NCBI RefSeq assembly: GCF_030272615.1
Contig: NC_081415.1
Coordinates: forward strand, 266,543,425-266,607,424
Length of the DNA: 64,000 bases
Direction: 5' to 3'
From: Cryptomeria japonica
Taxonomy: Eukaryota > Streptophyta > Pinopsida > Cupressales > Cupressaceae
Shown here in pieces: positions 44,846-56,260 of this stretch. How positions within the stretch are numbered: position 1 is the first letter of the stretch; each line of letters opens with the position of its first letter. The notes under the pieces were generated by a model that had not been told where the DNA came from, ran no database searches, and worked only from the letters and a program-made list of their open reading frames with translations. A program made the translations under genes and the position numbers.

Positions 44846-46003
44846 TGTAAAGTGGAAAATTGGGAGCTTAGTGAATTCTCCACATGGAAGGGAGGATTCA
44901 ATAAGCTCAATTTTTTCTTTAGGGGAGACTTTACATTCAAAAGAAGGGAATGAATCCACTAGATCCAATTCTAAATGGTGCAAGGACTAAATACTAAGTA
45001 GATTGGTTGTGATTGGAATGTAACTAGCCCTCTTTTGTAAGTTGATTAGTTGAATTAAGACTAAGTGATTGAAATAAGGACAAAGTATGAGAAAATGGTG
45101 AGCTACAGATTCGGGATTTTGTTATGCACCTGGATCTAAGAATTTTGAGATGATTCAAAGCTGCTCTGTGAAATCTACCAAAAGTCATAGGGATTGTGTG
45201 TCCAGACCAGGTCACCCTCCTATCTATCCTTTGAACTTTCCGTGTGTCAAAAATGGTTTTTCTGTCTCTACAAATAAAGCTTAATTCCAGAAGTACAGCT
45301 GCGCACCTACTTCCTACACATAGAAGGAAAGGGAAATGTGTTTGGAATAGGGGTTTGCCTTTAGGTCAAACCTTGGTTTTGGAATTTACCAAGTGGTTGA
45401 AAAATATAATTGAAATGACTGAAATTAAAAAACCTCCTCTTTGAGGGGATGTTGAATTGGTTGAAAATGAAATACTTATACCTCCTTGGGAAGTTTTGCT
45501 TGCCTCCACATGGAATTATGATTTCATGGATTAGAATGATGATCTCCTCTTCAATGCTTTAAATCTTGACTCTATTGCTACTCCAAAGCATGAAGGAATA
45601 CTTAAAATGCTCAATTTCTCTTGAATTATTGATGACCTCTCGTGTTTTTGTGATGATCGCGTGTTATGTCAAATGAGAGGGGAAACCCCTCTTATATAGT
45701 TGCTTATAGGATTAATAGACTAATTTTCTGACTTGAGCTAACATAGAGGGGATTGTCCCTCTTCAAATTTGAGTTAGGCCAGGGAGAGGGGTCTAAGATA
45801 GGTCCCCATTAAGGGGGACCAAGGTGCCATGCCCTAATTTGGGGTAGGATCTAGGTGCAGGCAGGGTGCATCATTCAGTTGCATGAAGATTTTGATATTT
45901 GTGAGCATAATCATGTCCTTGATTAGGTCGAGGGGTGCAAACACTAAGGCAAAGGCCCAAATGTAGTAAAAAATTTCAAGGGGTGAAATTTTAGGACGTT
46001 ACA
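44846..46003 (-). mobile_element. 3' LTR of gypsy-like element D, 1158 bp
   Basis: The minus strand starts TGTAACGTCCTAAAATTTCACC and ends CCACTTTACA. It matches 51546-52505 plus 54991-55321. A polypurine tract adjoins it on the right, so it is the 3' LTR of a minus-strand element. Confidence 0.93.
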
Positions 46004-46018
46004 TTTAGCCCCCACTTT
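46004..46018 (-). promoter_or_regulatory. Polypurine tract of element D
   Basis: The minus strand reads TAAAGTGGGGGCTAAA immediately before the LTR start TGTAACG. Confidence 0.88.
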
Positions 46019-47400
46019 AGCAAGAGTATGAGCTTACACAAATACTTACAACAAAGTATAAGGAATTTAGATTGTAAGACTTTCACTATGTCAAAGAGGC
46101 AAGATTCACCAAGACCCCAGTGGACTTCAAGATCTTATGACTTCAATGATAAGGTAAAAGGGAAGATCATGAGAGAGAAAGAGAGAACCATGACTACAAC
46201 TAGTAAGGTTCTCTTAATATGAGTCATGAAAAGAAAAAGAAAGCACCAAAAATTACAAAGCAAAGATAAAGTTCGCTAAGTAACTTTACGTACCAAACGA
46301 GAGAATCATGAGCGAAGTGAATGCCTCTATGTTAAAGAATTTGCATATGCCTTATCAAGAACAATTGATTTAAGGTAGGATACACCCAAAGAAGAAAAGC
46401 ACATTATCACAATAATTTAGCCCCCAAGAGAGGACAAATCAAAGGATAATTATCACAAAACACAAAGCATGAGCTGGTTTCATCTAACTTTGAAGTTAGT
46501 ATTCTTTTTATGATAACTCATTTATATAATATATATATGCATAGAATCGTCCACATCCCCCAAAGAAAGGAAACTACCATGGAAGAAGGGAGCACATGTG
46601 TCTTTTGAGTGAACATGGAAGAGACCAAAAGAGATCTTAACGCTTTGCATTGTCCTCAAGTAGACAACACTAGGGACAACAAAGAGAAGAATAGGGAAAC
46701 ATATAGAAGAATGTCACAAGTAAGCAAGAGAGGAGAGAGAGAAAATATACAATGGTAATGAAGCTAATCAAGCACATGATCCTCCCCTTGATCTTGCTGA
46801 TCATTATTTCGGGAACATGGACAACACGTAAGAGGAGTGACATTAAGCACATTAGATGGAGCTATCACAAGCTCCCAATGAGGACCATTCTATAATGATA
46901 AGTCGCTTTGTTTGTTACTAGGAGCTTGGATTAATGCTTTTGAAAATTTTACAGATAAATCATTGTCAACATCAACATATTCATATTCATCATCAGAAAT
47001 ATTAGGATCAAAATCTTCATCATTAACAACATTTTCACCTATTTCTTCATCAAGAATAATAGAAATAGGAGCTCTAATAGGAATATAACTTGAACCATAA
47101 TTTGTTTTAAGCATTTTCCATCTTGGAAAATTAAGTTGAATATCTTATTTAGGAGAAAATGGAATCATGTCAACAATTGGTGTTTTAGGAGAGGAAATGG
47201 TTTGGGAAATAGCTTCACGAGCTCTAGCACAACGCCTTCATCAGTGTTCTCTAGCAAAACAATTTCATCTAGTTTTGGTTGAAGGTTGAGGAAGTTTGGG
47301 TTCAATAGGCATAGGCTTCGTCTCTTCTTTTAGGGAAGGATGAATGGGCTGAGGTATTTTAGGTTGGACAATAGGAGAGGTCAGTCACTTCTCTCTATAA
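46019..47400 (-). other. 3' internal region of element D, no polymerase
   Basis: Where RT, RNase H and integrase would lie, I find none of their motifs on either strand. A short acidic reading (DEDFDPNISDDEYEYVDVDN, about 47010) ends the proline/lysine-rich linker after the protease. The rest, to the polypurine tract, has no coding content. Confidence 0.65.
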
Positions 47401-48500
47401 GATGAAGGAGAAGGAACACCACCATATAAAGGAGGAATGGGAGTGTAGGAAGGAGACTGGGTCCATAATTAGGAGGAGCGATAGGTCTAGCCTTAGGAGA
47501 CATAGTTTGATGTTTGGAAGGAAGAGTTTTTCTACCTTTGGGAGGAAGAGTGGACTCATCCATAGGTGAAGGAATAGACTTTTCTTTAGGAAGAAGAATA
47601 TCTCTTTCTTAGTAGAAGAGATAGGTGCCTCTTTGGGAAGACGATTATTTCTTTCCTTAGGAGGAAGACTAATCTTATCCTCAGGAAGGGGTATATGATC
47701 ATCAAGAGGAATGCTAAGTGTTGGATTTCTAGGTTTACTCAAGGATAAAATCATTTCATTTTTCCAGTTTTGATAATGATCTAAAGAGAGCATCACTTTT
47801 AGGTTGAAGAGGTTGGAATCATTTAAACCAAAAGTAATCAAGACAAAAATCTCCATGCCTCATTGTAGGTTGAAATATGCTATGATTAATAGTTATGATT
47901 TTATCATTATGAGGAAATTTCAAACACTTGTGGACAACATAAGCGATCACTTTCATGGAAGAGAGCCAAGGATGTCCCAAATTCACATGAAATTGATCAG
48001 ATGTAAGAATGATAGAAAATTGAACATCTAAGAATTTAGTGCCAACATCAATAGGAAGTGTTATAGAACCAATAGAAGGACAAGAGAAGACATCAAAAAC
48101 TTTAACTATCACATCAATATCATCATATATCACTTGATGCAATAAATAAATTCTTTAGTTATCACATTAACCATGCAACCAGGATCAATAAGCACTCCAC
48201 TAGCATGCATGCCTTTGATTTTTGCACTTATGTATAGTGGACCATCGAGTGATTTAATGGTCTCATTGGGATCAAAGGTTATGCACAAATCCTTAGGAGG
48301 TTCTTGTTGATCTACAAGGTTCACCACATTATTAGATTGAATGGTCACATCATTGGGAGAGAAAGCAAGATGATTAGTCGCAATCACATTAGTGGAATGG
48401 GATGGTAAAGGATCAGTGAAAATCTAAAGTTTTTGGGTAGGAGGAGCTACAAATTTGTTCTCTTTTTCATTCACACGTGCCATAGTTATGGTATTGTTAT
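47401..48500 (-). pseudogene. Protease and Pro-rich linker of element D
   Basis: On the minus strand the reading from about 48387 gives IKGMHASGVLIDPGCMVNVI (about 48215-48155), a retropepsin core in which the usual D-S/T-G is D-P-G. A shift at about 48140 follows, then FHVNLGHPWLSSMKVIAYVV and HKCLKFPHNDKIITIN (about 47990-47890), the standard downstream block of gypsy proteases. A long Pro/Lys/Ser-rich stretch with short repeats of LPK/PPKE type runs to 47400. It has several stops. The DPG active site suggests inactivity or an unusual variant. Confidence 0.8.
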
Positions 48501-50312
48501 CAATCAATTATTGAATCTTACTTCTCAATGAAAAACATTTTTCAGTATCATGACCAAGATGACGATGATATTGACAAAAGGATTTAGAATCAAAGTAAGG
48601 GGAAGTTTTTTTAGATGGATCAATTGGTTTTATTTGGGGAAGTTTTAATACATTCCTTTGTATTAACTAAGACATAATGCTATGCAAAGATTCATTCAAA
48701 GGAGTAAATTCTTTTTCTCTTTTAAAGTATTTAGACAAAGGAGGCAAACCTGTAGTGCCTACCAATTGATTGATTGTTGTTGTTGTCATTGAATTTGATG
48801 AATCCTTTGTTTGGTTTGAACTTTGAAAATGGTTGTTGAGCACTATCACCCTTATCACTCAGAGCCATGGAAGGAGATGACTATTCCAATTGACTCATAG
48901 TCAGTTGAGAATTGTGAAGTACTGCACACAACTATGGAAAGGAGGTAAACTCAGTTAAGATAAGTTTATCTCTAATATATTTTTATAAATTAGAAATAAA
49001 AATCTTTTGAATATCTTGATCAAGAACATGAAAAGAAATATGAGAATACAAATTCTTATATCTACCAATAAAATCTTTCACTTTTTCTTAACTCCTTGTT
49101 TACATTACATCAAATCAGTCAAAGTAACTTTAGGACCAATGCTATTGTGAAATTGTTAAAAATAAGTAATAGAATAAGGAGGCAAAGAACAATACCATTG
49201 CAAAGCTCTATCCCTCAATGTTCTAGTAAACAATTTTGCTAACAATCTTTGATCATGAGAAAAGTCACTACATACAGTTTGGAATGTTTTAACATGAGTT
49301 AAGGGATCAAATTTTCCATTATAAAGTTCCTATTGAGGGACTTCTACATGTTTAGGAGGGACAACTCTAATAATTTCATTGGATAATGGGATCACTACAT
49401 CAAATGTGGGCACATTATACTTGGGTTGATTCATAGAAGCTATTTGTTGTTGTAAGGAAGACATTATTTGGGCTAGACTGTTGGTTGTAGCTTCAATAGA
49501 AGGATTGAAATTAGACATGTTGGATTGAGAGGGAGGAGTAACACTGCTGAATGAAGGAAGAGATTGAGAATAAGGAGGTGGGATACTATAATAAGTAGGT
49601 AATGGAGAAGATTGGGTAGCACATGGAAGACTCATAGGAGGAATGAAGGAATTGTGATTGAAGGAGTTTCCCCCTTGATTAACATTTATTGGTGGTGAGT
49701 GTGATTGGATAACAAGGGGAACACTCATGGTACGAGAAATGAAAGAAGAGGTATTTCCCCCATGGCTAATATTTGTAGGTATGACATTTTGTGTAGATGT
49801 ATTCACGATGTTTGATGTGCAGGTAGGAACACTAGTCATAGGAGTTTTCAAAGGAATGGAATGATTAACTTGACTAGGAGGTTGTGTATAACCTAGGTTT
49901 TTAGCACAACTCTTCATAGGCATGATATTAGAATTAACAATATGAGAATTACCATGCAAGATATCAACACCATGTTTATCATTTTGAATTATTCTTTTAA
50001 TCCTTCAATCAATGAGAGAGCTTCACTTTCTGGGTATTCTTGACTCACCCATTGTTGAACATTGTCAAATTGATTGTCCATCTTCACCAATTGATAAATG
50101 GATACCCTAGTTAGTGATTCCTTTACATCACAAGAATTATCAAGAGAAAAAATGGGAATATCTGTAGGATTGGATGAACCATCAATATCCTTATTGAAAA
50201 ACCTAGCCAAATTAGGCTCCATCTCCTTGGTAATTAAACCTTGTGCAACCTTAATTCTACAACTTCTTCTAATGGGGATACTATAGGTAGGACTAATAGT
50301 AGTAAAACTCAT
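48501..50312 (-). pseudogene. Gag of element D
   Basis: From an ATG at 50312 (MSFTTISPTYSIPIRRSCRI) the reading passes a stop at about 49989, then a Ser/Pro/Gln-rich part (49959-49450). A capsid-like part follows, with ELYNGKFDPLTHVKTFQTV, SHDQRLLAKLFTRTLRDRAL and QWYCSLPPYSIT (about 49330-49170). After several stops and shifts comes a knuckle region FCQYHRHLGHDTEKCFSLRS (about 48590-48530). The order N-terminus, linker, capsid, knuckle is that of plant gypsy Gag. The fragmentation makes it non-functional. It is followed directly by protease. Confidence 0.85.
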
Positions 50313-50329
50313 GCACTAAGGGAGGGAAA

Positions 50330-51500
50330 TTGGAAATTAGAATTTTAAAATGCACAATGCAATCTTCTAGGAATTTTAAATTTAAAGTTAGGGATTTGTC
50401 AAAATAACCTCTTAATTTAAATTTGAAATTATCCCTTAGAAGGTAAAAATTCAAAATTAGGGTTGAAAATGACCTCTTAATTTTAAAAATTTGAAAGGAA
50501 GGAAGATCAAAATTAAAATTAGGGTTATCTAACCTCTTAATTTTAAAATTTTGAAATTTTGGAATGTTGAAATATTGAAGGAATCAATTTAATTTTAAAA
50601 ATTAGGGTATATGTAATTAACCACTTAATTTTGATATTTAAATTAAAAATTGAAATGTTGAAATTCAGATTTGTTTTTGACCTTAGGGTGACCTAAAATC
50701 AATAAAATTTCACAATCTCTGGAATTGTGTAGTAAAATATAGTCAAAACAATCTCCTAAAATATGAGAAATAGTCGAGACCAAGTAGGTAGCGACTTGGT
50801 CCGAACACACGGTCCGACCAACTTTTTACCAAATTTTTGGGGATGCAAGATATTGTGATTTTAATGCGAATTCTATAAGGATATGGGAATTGAAGATGTT
50901 GAGATATGCAAAGATAAGCCTTGAAAGTCAAAATAGGACACACTTAGGATATTCGAGAAGATGATTAAGTGAAAGAATAACAAAAAGGGAACACTTAAGG
51001 GCTGACTTTTATGATGTTTAGGAGTAAGATACGAGGCTTTAGATTTAATTGGGTCAATTAAATGCTTAAAGGAAAATTTGAATTTTCACAAGATTAATTT
51101 AATTTTTAAAATTAGGGTTTGTTGCATAAGCCACTTAATTTTAAAAATTTAAATTTGAAAATTTGAATGTTGCAAGGTGGGAAAGTGAATTTTGAAATTG
51201 AAGCAAGGACCCAAATTTGAAAATTAATTCAAGATCTACACAATCCACAAGTTCAATTTTAAAATTAAAAATTAGGGTTTTTGATTTAACTAATTAATTT
51301 TAAAGATTTTGGAAAATTCAATATGTAAATGAAAACTTGAATTGTAAAATTGAAGAGTTCTCAGATCTGAAACAATCAATCCAATTTAGACAAATCACAG
51401 CTCAATTTTGAATCTAAAAATTAGGGTTTTTGTGAATTTAATCTCTAAATTTTTGAAAATTGCAAGGAAATTAAACTTGTAATTGACACTCAGATTTGAA
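50330..51500 (-). repeat. Leader of D with AAAATTAGGGTT spaced array
   Basis: At least eight copies of AAAATTAGGGTTT or close variants recur every 60-140 bases on the plus strand. They are commonly followed by CTTAATTTTAAAAATTTGAA. It lies between the primer-binding site and gag of element D and has no coding content. Confidence 0.78.
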
Positions 51501-51523
51501 AACAAAAAATCAAAATTAAGGGT

Positions 51524-51542
51524 GTTCACGTCAGGTTCACCA
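51524..51542 (-). promoter_or_regulatory. Candidate primer-binding site of element D
   Basis: The minus strand reads TGGTGAACCTGACGTGAAC, three bases after the LTR end. It begins TGG as required for a tRNA CCA end. I could not assign the tRNA from memory. Confidence 0.6.
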
Positions 51543-51545
51543 AAA

Positions 51546-52505
51546 TATAAACTGGAAAATTGGGAGCTTAGAAATTTCTCCACATGGAAGGGAGGATTCA
51601 CAAAGCTCAATTTTTGCTTGAGGGGAGACTTTCAATCAAAAGAGGGGGATGAATGTTGGCTAGTCAGTCAAAACCTCCTTGGGATTTGCAAAATGGCTTC
51701 CTCCCACCTCTCATGGATCCTTGTCTCTGGCTGCTCTCCCATTCACTAACAACTTGAGCTTTTGGTGTAACAACAACAATGATTCCAACAATGAATCTAC
51801 TAGATCCAATCCTAAATAGTGCAAGGACTAAATAATAAGTAGATTGGTTGTGATTGGAATGTAATTGGCCCTCTTTTGTAAGTTGATTAGTTGAATTAAG
51901 ACTAAGTGCTGGAAATGAGGACAAAATATGAGAAAACAACAAGCTACAGATTCAGGATTTCGTTGTGCACTTGGTGGAGCTAATCTGTGAAATCTACCAA
52001 AAGTCACAAGGATCATGTGTCTGGACGAGGTCGCCCTCCTATCAGTCCTCTGAAATTTCTACGCATCGAAAAGGGTTTTTTCGTTTCTAAAAATAAAGCT
52101 TAATTCTAGAAGTACAACTACACACTTGCTTCCTACACACAGAAGGAAAGGGAAATGTGTTGGGAATAGGGGTTTGCCAATAGGTCAAACCGCGATTTTG
52201 GAATTAACCAAGTGGTTGAAAAAATGTAATTGAAATGACTGAAAGTAGAAATCCTCCTCTTTGAGGGGATGTTGAATTTCTTGAAAATTAAATGCTTATA
52301 CCTCCTTGTGAAGTTTTGCTTTCCTCCACATGGAATTATGATTTCATGGATTAGAATGATGATCTCCTCTTCAATGCTTGAAATTTTGACTCTATTGCTG
52401 CTCCAAAGATTTAAGGAAGACTAAAAATGCTCAATTTATCTTGGATGCTTGATGACCTCTAGTGTTTTCATGATGATCGCGTGTTATGTCAAATGAGGGG
52501 AAATC
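51546..52505 (-). mobile_element. 5' LTR of element D, inner part
   Basis: Homologous to 44846-46003. It runs from the leader side to the insertion at 52506. The last five bases (AAATC, 52501-52505) are duplicated at 54991. Confidence 0.92.
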
Positions 52506-54990
52506 TATTTGCATTGTGTTTTCATTAATGTCAACCAGTATGGGAGACTGATGAGTAGTACCATCATTAATACATACCAAAAGTGATGTTTTCAATGCCA
52601 CATAGCTTTGCAGGTCACCGGTAAGGAAGAGAGTGTCATCCAACACATTGGAGTCACCGATACACAAGTTAGTGTTGACTTGTGTTGAAGATATGGATAG
52701 GAGACTGGTATGATATAACAACTAGTAAATGATAAAATCTGTAAGAGAGCAAGATGCTGGGATGTTGATTGTGATGAAGAGGAGAAATGTTACAAAAATC
52801 ACATCAACATCAGAGGTGAAGTATGTTTAGGCCACCGATATGCTGTTGGATGTCAATCTGTAGGACCCCCCACTGGATAAAGATGCAGTCACCAGATTAA
52901 GAGAAGACTCACATACAACATTCCCAACTAGATTATATGTGCCTCCTTGAAGATATGCCTTCTCAAACAAGGAAGCCACATTGGTGCAATGTCAGATGTA
53001 GATGACAAGGATCCACTCCCACCGGTAAGTGTAGCTTATATCCTATTATGCATGGAATACATCATAGTCCTCTAAGATGAGACAAAATAATTAAAGGTAG
53101 GTGGTTGAAGGCTCACATCAAATCAACCGATGAAACACTAAGTTTCCTTAGGTGTATGAGATTAGGGACGAGTACTGGATCAACAGGGTGAACATGATGA
53201 GTTGCTAGTACAGAGAAGGAAGGATCTTTTTTTCACCTTGACATACCTATTGATTGCAAAAATGGTCTATTGATGAATAAGGCAAGTTGGAACAACTACA
53301 GATGAAGAATGTTGCCAAAATGAAGATGAAGTTTGGTGCCACCGATGTGTATGGTATCTTACCAGTATACATGCAAAAGATACTACTTGTATAGATGTCA
53401 ACCGATAAGCTAACAAAGTATAGATACAAAAGGATCCCATTTGTTAAAAATGTGCATGAGGTAGGTTGGCAAGTGTGCTTTCTAGTTTAAATGTTCCACC
53501 AAAAGAGAAGCAAAGTTCTAGGGAGAAGGAAAACCAATTAGGATATAACCGGTAGGGTTTGTGAATCGGTAGATGAACGTGGTTGTGTGGTTGGTCAGTG
53601 ACCTTGTCTGCACCGACATAATAGACTCAACATAGGTGGATGTCGACAAAGATGCCACATGGAGTTGAAGTGGCTTGCATGCACAGGTCGATGAGGTCAT
53701 TGGCAGTTGGTCCAACATTAAATCATGAATGCGAAGCTCGAGGAAGGATGGCAAAGGATTGCAGCTTGAGATCAAGGAAACAACAAAGATCCAAGATAGA
53801 ATAATCTAGTAGATCAAAGTGGGTGAAGGAGACCACATCATGCACATGATTGACCAGACACAAGGCCAAAAATCATGCTATAGACGACTAAAGATAGAAG
53901 ACGTGAATCACAAGGTAATCACAATGGTGATGCTCATTGATGGAGTGCTCATCATCAATCAAGGACATGAGATCTAATCGGATAGGATGTGCCACAAAGA
54001 TCAGAGATAAGATGGGATGTAGATTCAATGCATGGCAGAAACCCTAGAGTGCCAATATTTAAACTCACGTTTAGGGAGGAAAATCTGACTATAAGAGTGC
54101 GAGCCAAAGAAGTAGATGGGGTTGCTGAAAAAAAGGAGTGAGGCTAGGGAAGAGAACCAATCAGTCAAGTGCTCAATGTCAATCAGAGAAGAGACCGAGT
54201 GTGTGAGAGAGGGAACCGGTTAGAAGAGTTCAACCAGAAAGAGTAAGGTAACCGGTAGCCTGCCATTATGTCTGGCAAAGGAGTACACCAGTGGTGACTG
54301 AACTGACAAAGAAGAGCCACATAAGATTTCAGTGAAGAACCGGTAAGATGAGAACCAACAGTAATCAGATAGTGGATATCTAACTGAGTGAAGAAGATCG
54401 ATGGTGACTAGCAGTGGTATGACAAAGAGGAAGGAGAACTAGAAGAGAGCAGAACCAATAGAGAAGAAGAAGAGGCTGAACCAATAAGGGTGCAATAGAG
54501 AGTGAGTTGTAGTAGGAGATAAGGTTGCAGTAGTGAGAGGGTGAGTAGAGAACCGATAGAGAACTAGAGAGAGGAGAACTAGTGGAGAGACTAGGATAAG
54601 AGATACAAAGTTCTTTTGTAACAAGGAGATTACTTTTGTATTTATGATATGATCTTGTAATCACTGAGTTGGATCTCAGTACAGGGGTTGGTGCTTCTTG
54701 GGTTGGTGCCCTAAATGTTGTAACCAAGGTTTTCATTGTGAAGCTAGATTGGAGCAGTAGTCTCCAGCAACACTTATCACCGAGGTTTTTCCCATCATGG
54801 GTTTTCCCTGTACATCTAGTGTTATGAGATGTCCCTTTTATGTGTGGTTGCATTTGTCTTATCTTTCCATCTAATCGATATGTATGCTTTATGTTAGATC
54901 AGATTAACCAATATACACACATAGGATGGAAAATGGTTCAGTTTGGATATCACTAATTCACCCCCCCTTAGTGACATCTAGTGTTCAACA
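52506..54990 (+). mobile_element. 2.5-kb copia-like LTR insertion in the D 5' LTR
   Basis: It interrupts the LTR precisely, flanked by AAATC at 52501-52505 and 54991-54995. It ends TAGTGACATCTAGTGTTCAACA, in copia LTR style, and its last 250 bases contain CACCGAGGTTTTTCCCATCA, like the ends of the C LTRs. It starts TATTTGCATTG, probably an eroded TG. The inner sequence is rich in ACCGGT/ACCGATA phrases. No gag or pol motif is recognised. It is either a solo LTR or a very long-LTR non-autonomous element. Confidence 0.75.
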
Positions 54991-55321
54991 AAATCCCCCT
55001 TATATAGTTGCCCGTAGGATTAATTGACTAATTTTCTGACTTGAGCCGACATAGAGGGGATTTTCCCACTTCAAATTTGGGTTAGGCCAGGGAGAGGAGT
55101 CCAAGATAGGTCCCCATTAAGAGGGACCAGGGCTCCATGCCTTGGTCCTACCCTAATTTGGGGCATGATCAAGGTGCAGGAAGGGTGCATCATTGAGTTG
55201 CATAAAGATTTGATATGTATGAGCATAGTCAGGTCTTTGATCAAGCTAAGGGGTGAAAACATTAAGGCAAAGACACAAATGCAGTAAAAAATTGCAAGGG
55301 GTGCAATTTTAGGATGTTACA
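54991..55321 (-). mobile_element. 5' LTR of element D, outer part
   Basis: It continues the LTR after the insertion. On the minus strand it starts TGTAACATCCTAAAATTGCACC at 55321, matching the start of the 3' LTR at 46003. Confidence 0.92.
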
Positions 55322-55326
55322 CAATG
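55322..55326. repeat. Target-site duplication CAATG (right), element D
   Basis: Matches 44841-44845 exactly, showing that D is a complete insertion. Confidence 0.9.
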
Positions 55327-55690
55327 ATATAGCCAGGTTGAGGAGACCATCCAATACACCATGGAAATACAATAGGGAGATGTGGTAGGGATCAAGGAAT
55401 TTTGCCTCTATGCCAGAATAGAGATTGCATACTAGAGATGCCTACATGAGTTAGTGTTTCCTTTAGGGAAGAGGGTGGGAAGTTTCCATCAAAGTTCCTA
55501 TGGGAGGTCATGAAGATGAGGACAAAGAGTGTGGGGATTATGGGGCCACCATGAGAATAATTAGGAGTAGGTTTAGCAAGAGGGGAACCACCTAAACCAC
55601 CATGATAGGATGGGGAGGGACTCCAAGTACTAAAAGATCCTCAAGACCCATAGATTGTTAGGGTGGGAGCTCATCATAGCTTCATCCAAT
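55327..55690 (+). pseudogene. Plant mobile domain gene remnant, copy 3, 3' part
   Basis: Directly after the CAATG duplication the reading continues the charged coiled-coil-like part of PMD3 (YSQVEETIQYTMEIQ, about 55330-55372, then DVVGIKEFCLYARIEIAY). It ends in a Gly/Pro-rich stretch near 55600. Joining it conceptually to 44840 across element D gives one run of helical charged sequence, which supports one gene split by insertion. It has no motif that would identify it alone. Confidence 0.5.
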
Positions 55691-55789
55691 CCTTATGTAT
55701 CAGTTTTTGTATCATTTTGTACAATGTGTAGGAACCTAGGGTATATAATTTTGAGGTTCCTAGTAGCCATTTGTGATATATGACATCAT

Positions 55790-56260
55790 TGTATCTAACA
55801 AATTATATTTTGATTATATATGAGATGACTTGATTCCTTGCGGAACCTATACACATGTATTCTTATGTGATGGCTTTCCTATGATGTTCATGGATGTACC
55901 TATGCTCTATATGATTATGATGCAGTGTTATTATGAAGCTATATTTATGTGGTGGTGATGCATTGATAATATTATGTGATATAGTTAGGACTTACGTGTT
56001 ATGATCCTACGATGATATGGAGAGATACATTTATGTTGTTTTTATGATATTTATATGATGGATTATATATGATGTATGTATGAATCTATGATGCATGATG
56101 TTATGTGATGGATTATGATGTCTATGATTATGAGATAACCTATTATAAATGCAAGATGGGAGAATATATGAGATGTTTTATATGATATGTGGTCCTAACA
56201 TGTGGTGATGTAGGATGGTGTCTAATGCAATGCATGCCCCTAGAATTTTTGGTGTGTCAA
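55790..56260. repeat. TATGATG-rich degenerate array
   Basis: Phrases such as ATTATGATG, TATATGATG and GATGTTATGTGATGG recur for about 450 bases. It lies just downstream of PMD3, as the related array at 37856-38480 lies downstream of PMD2. Confidence 0.7.

Noticed and set aside
46019-47400. Possible hidden RT or integrase in element D
   Set aside because: No YVDD, DDE-type or zinc-binding motif could be found in any frame on either strand.
50330-51500. AATTAGGGTT motifs as interstitial telomere repeats
   Set aside because: Plant telomeres are contiguous TTTAGGG. Here TTAGGG occurs once per 60-140 bases inside a longer AT-rich unit.
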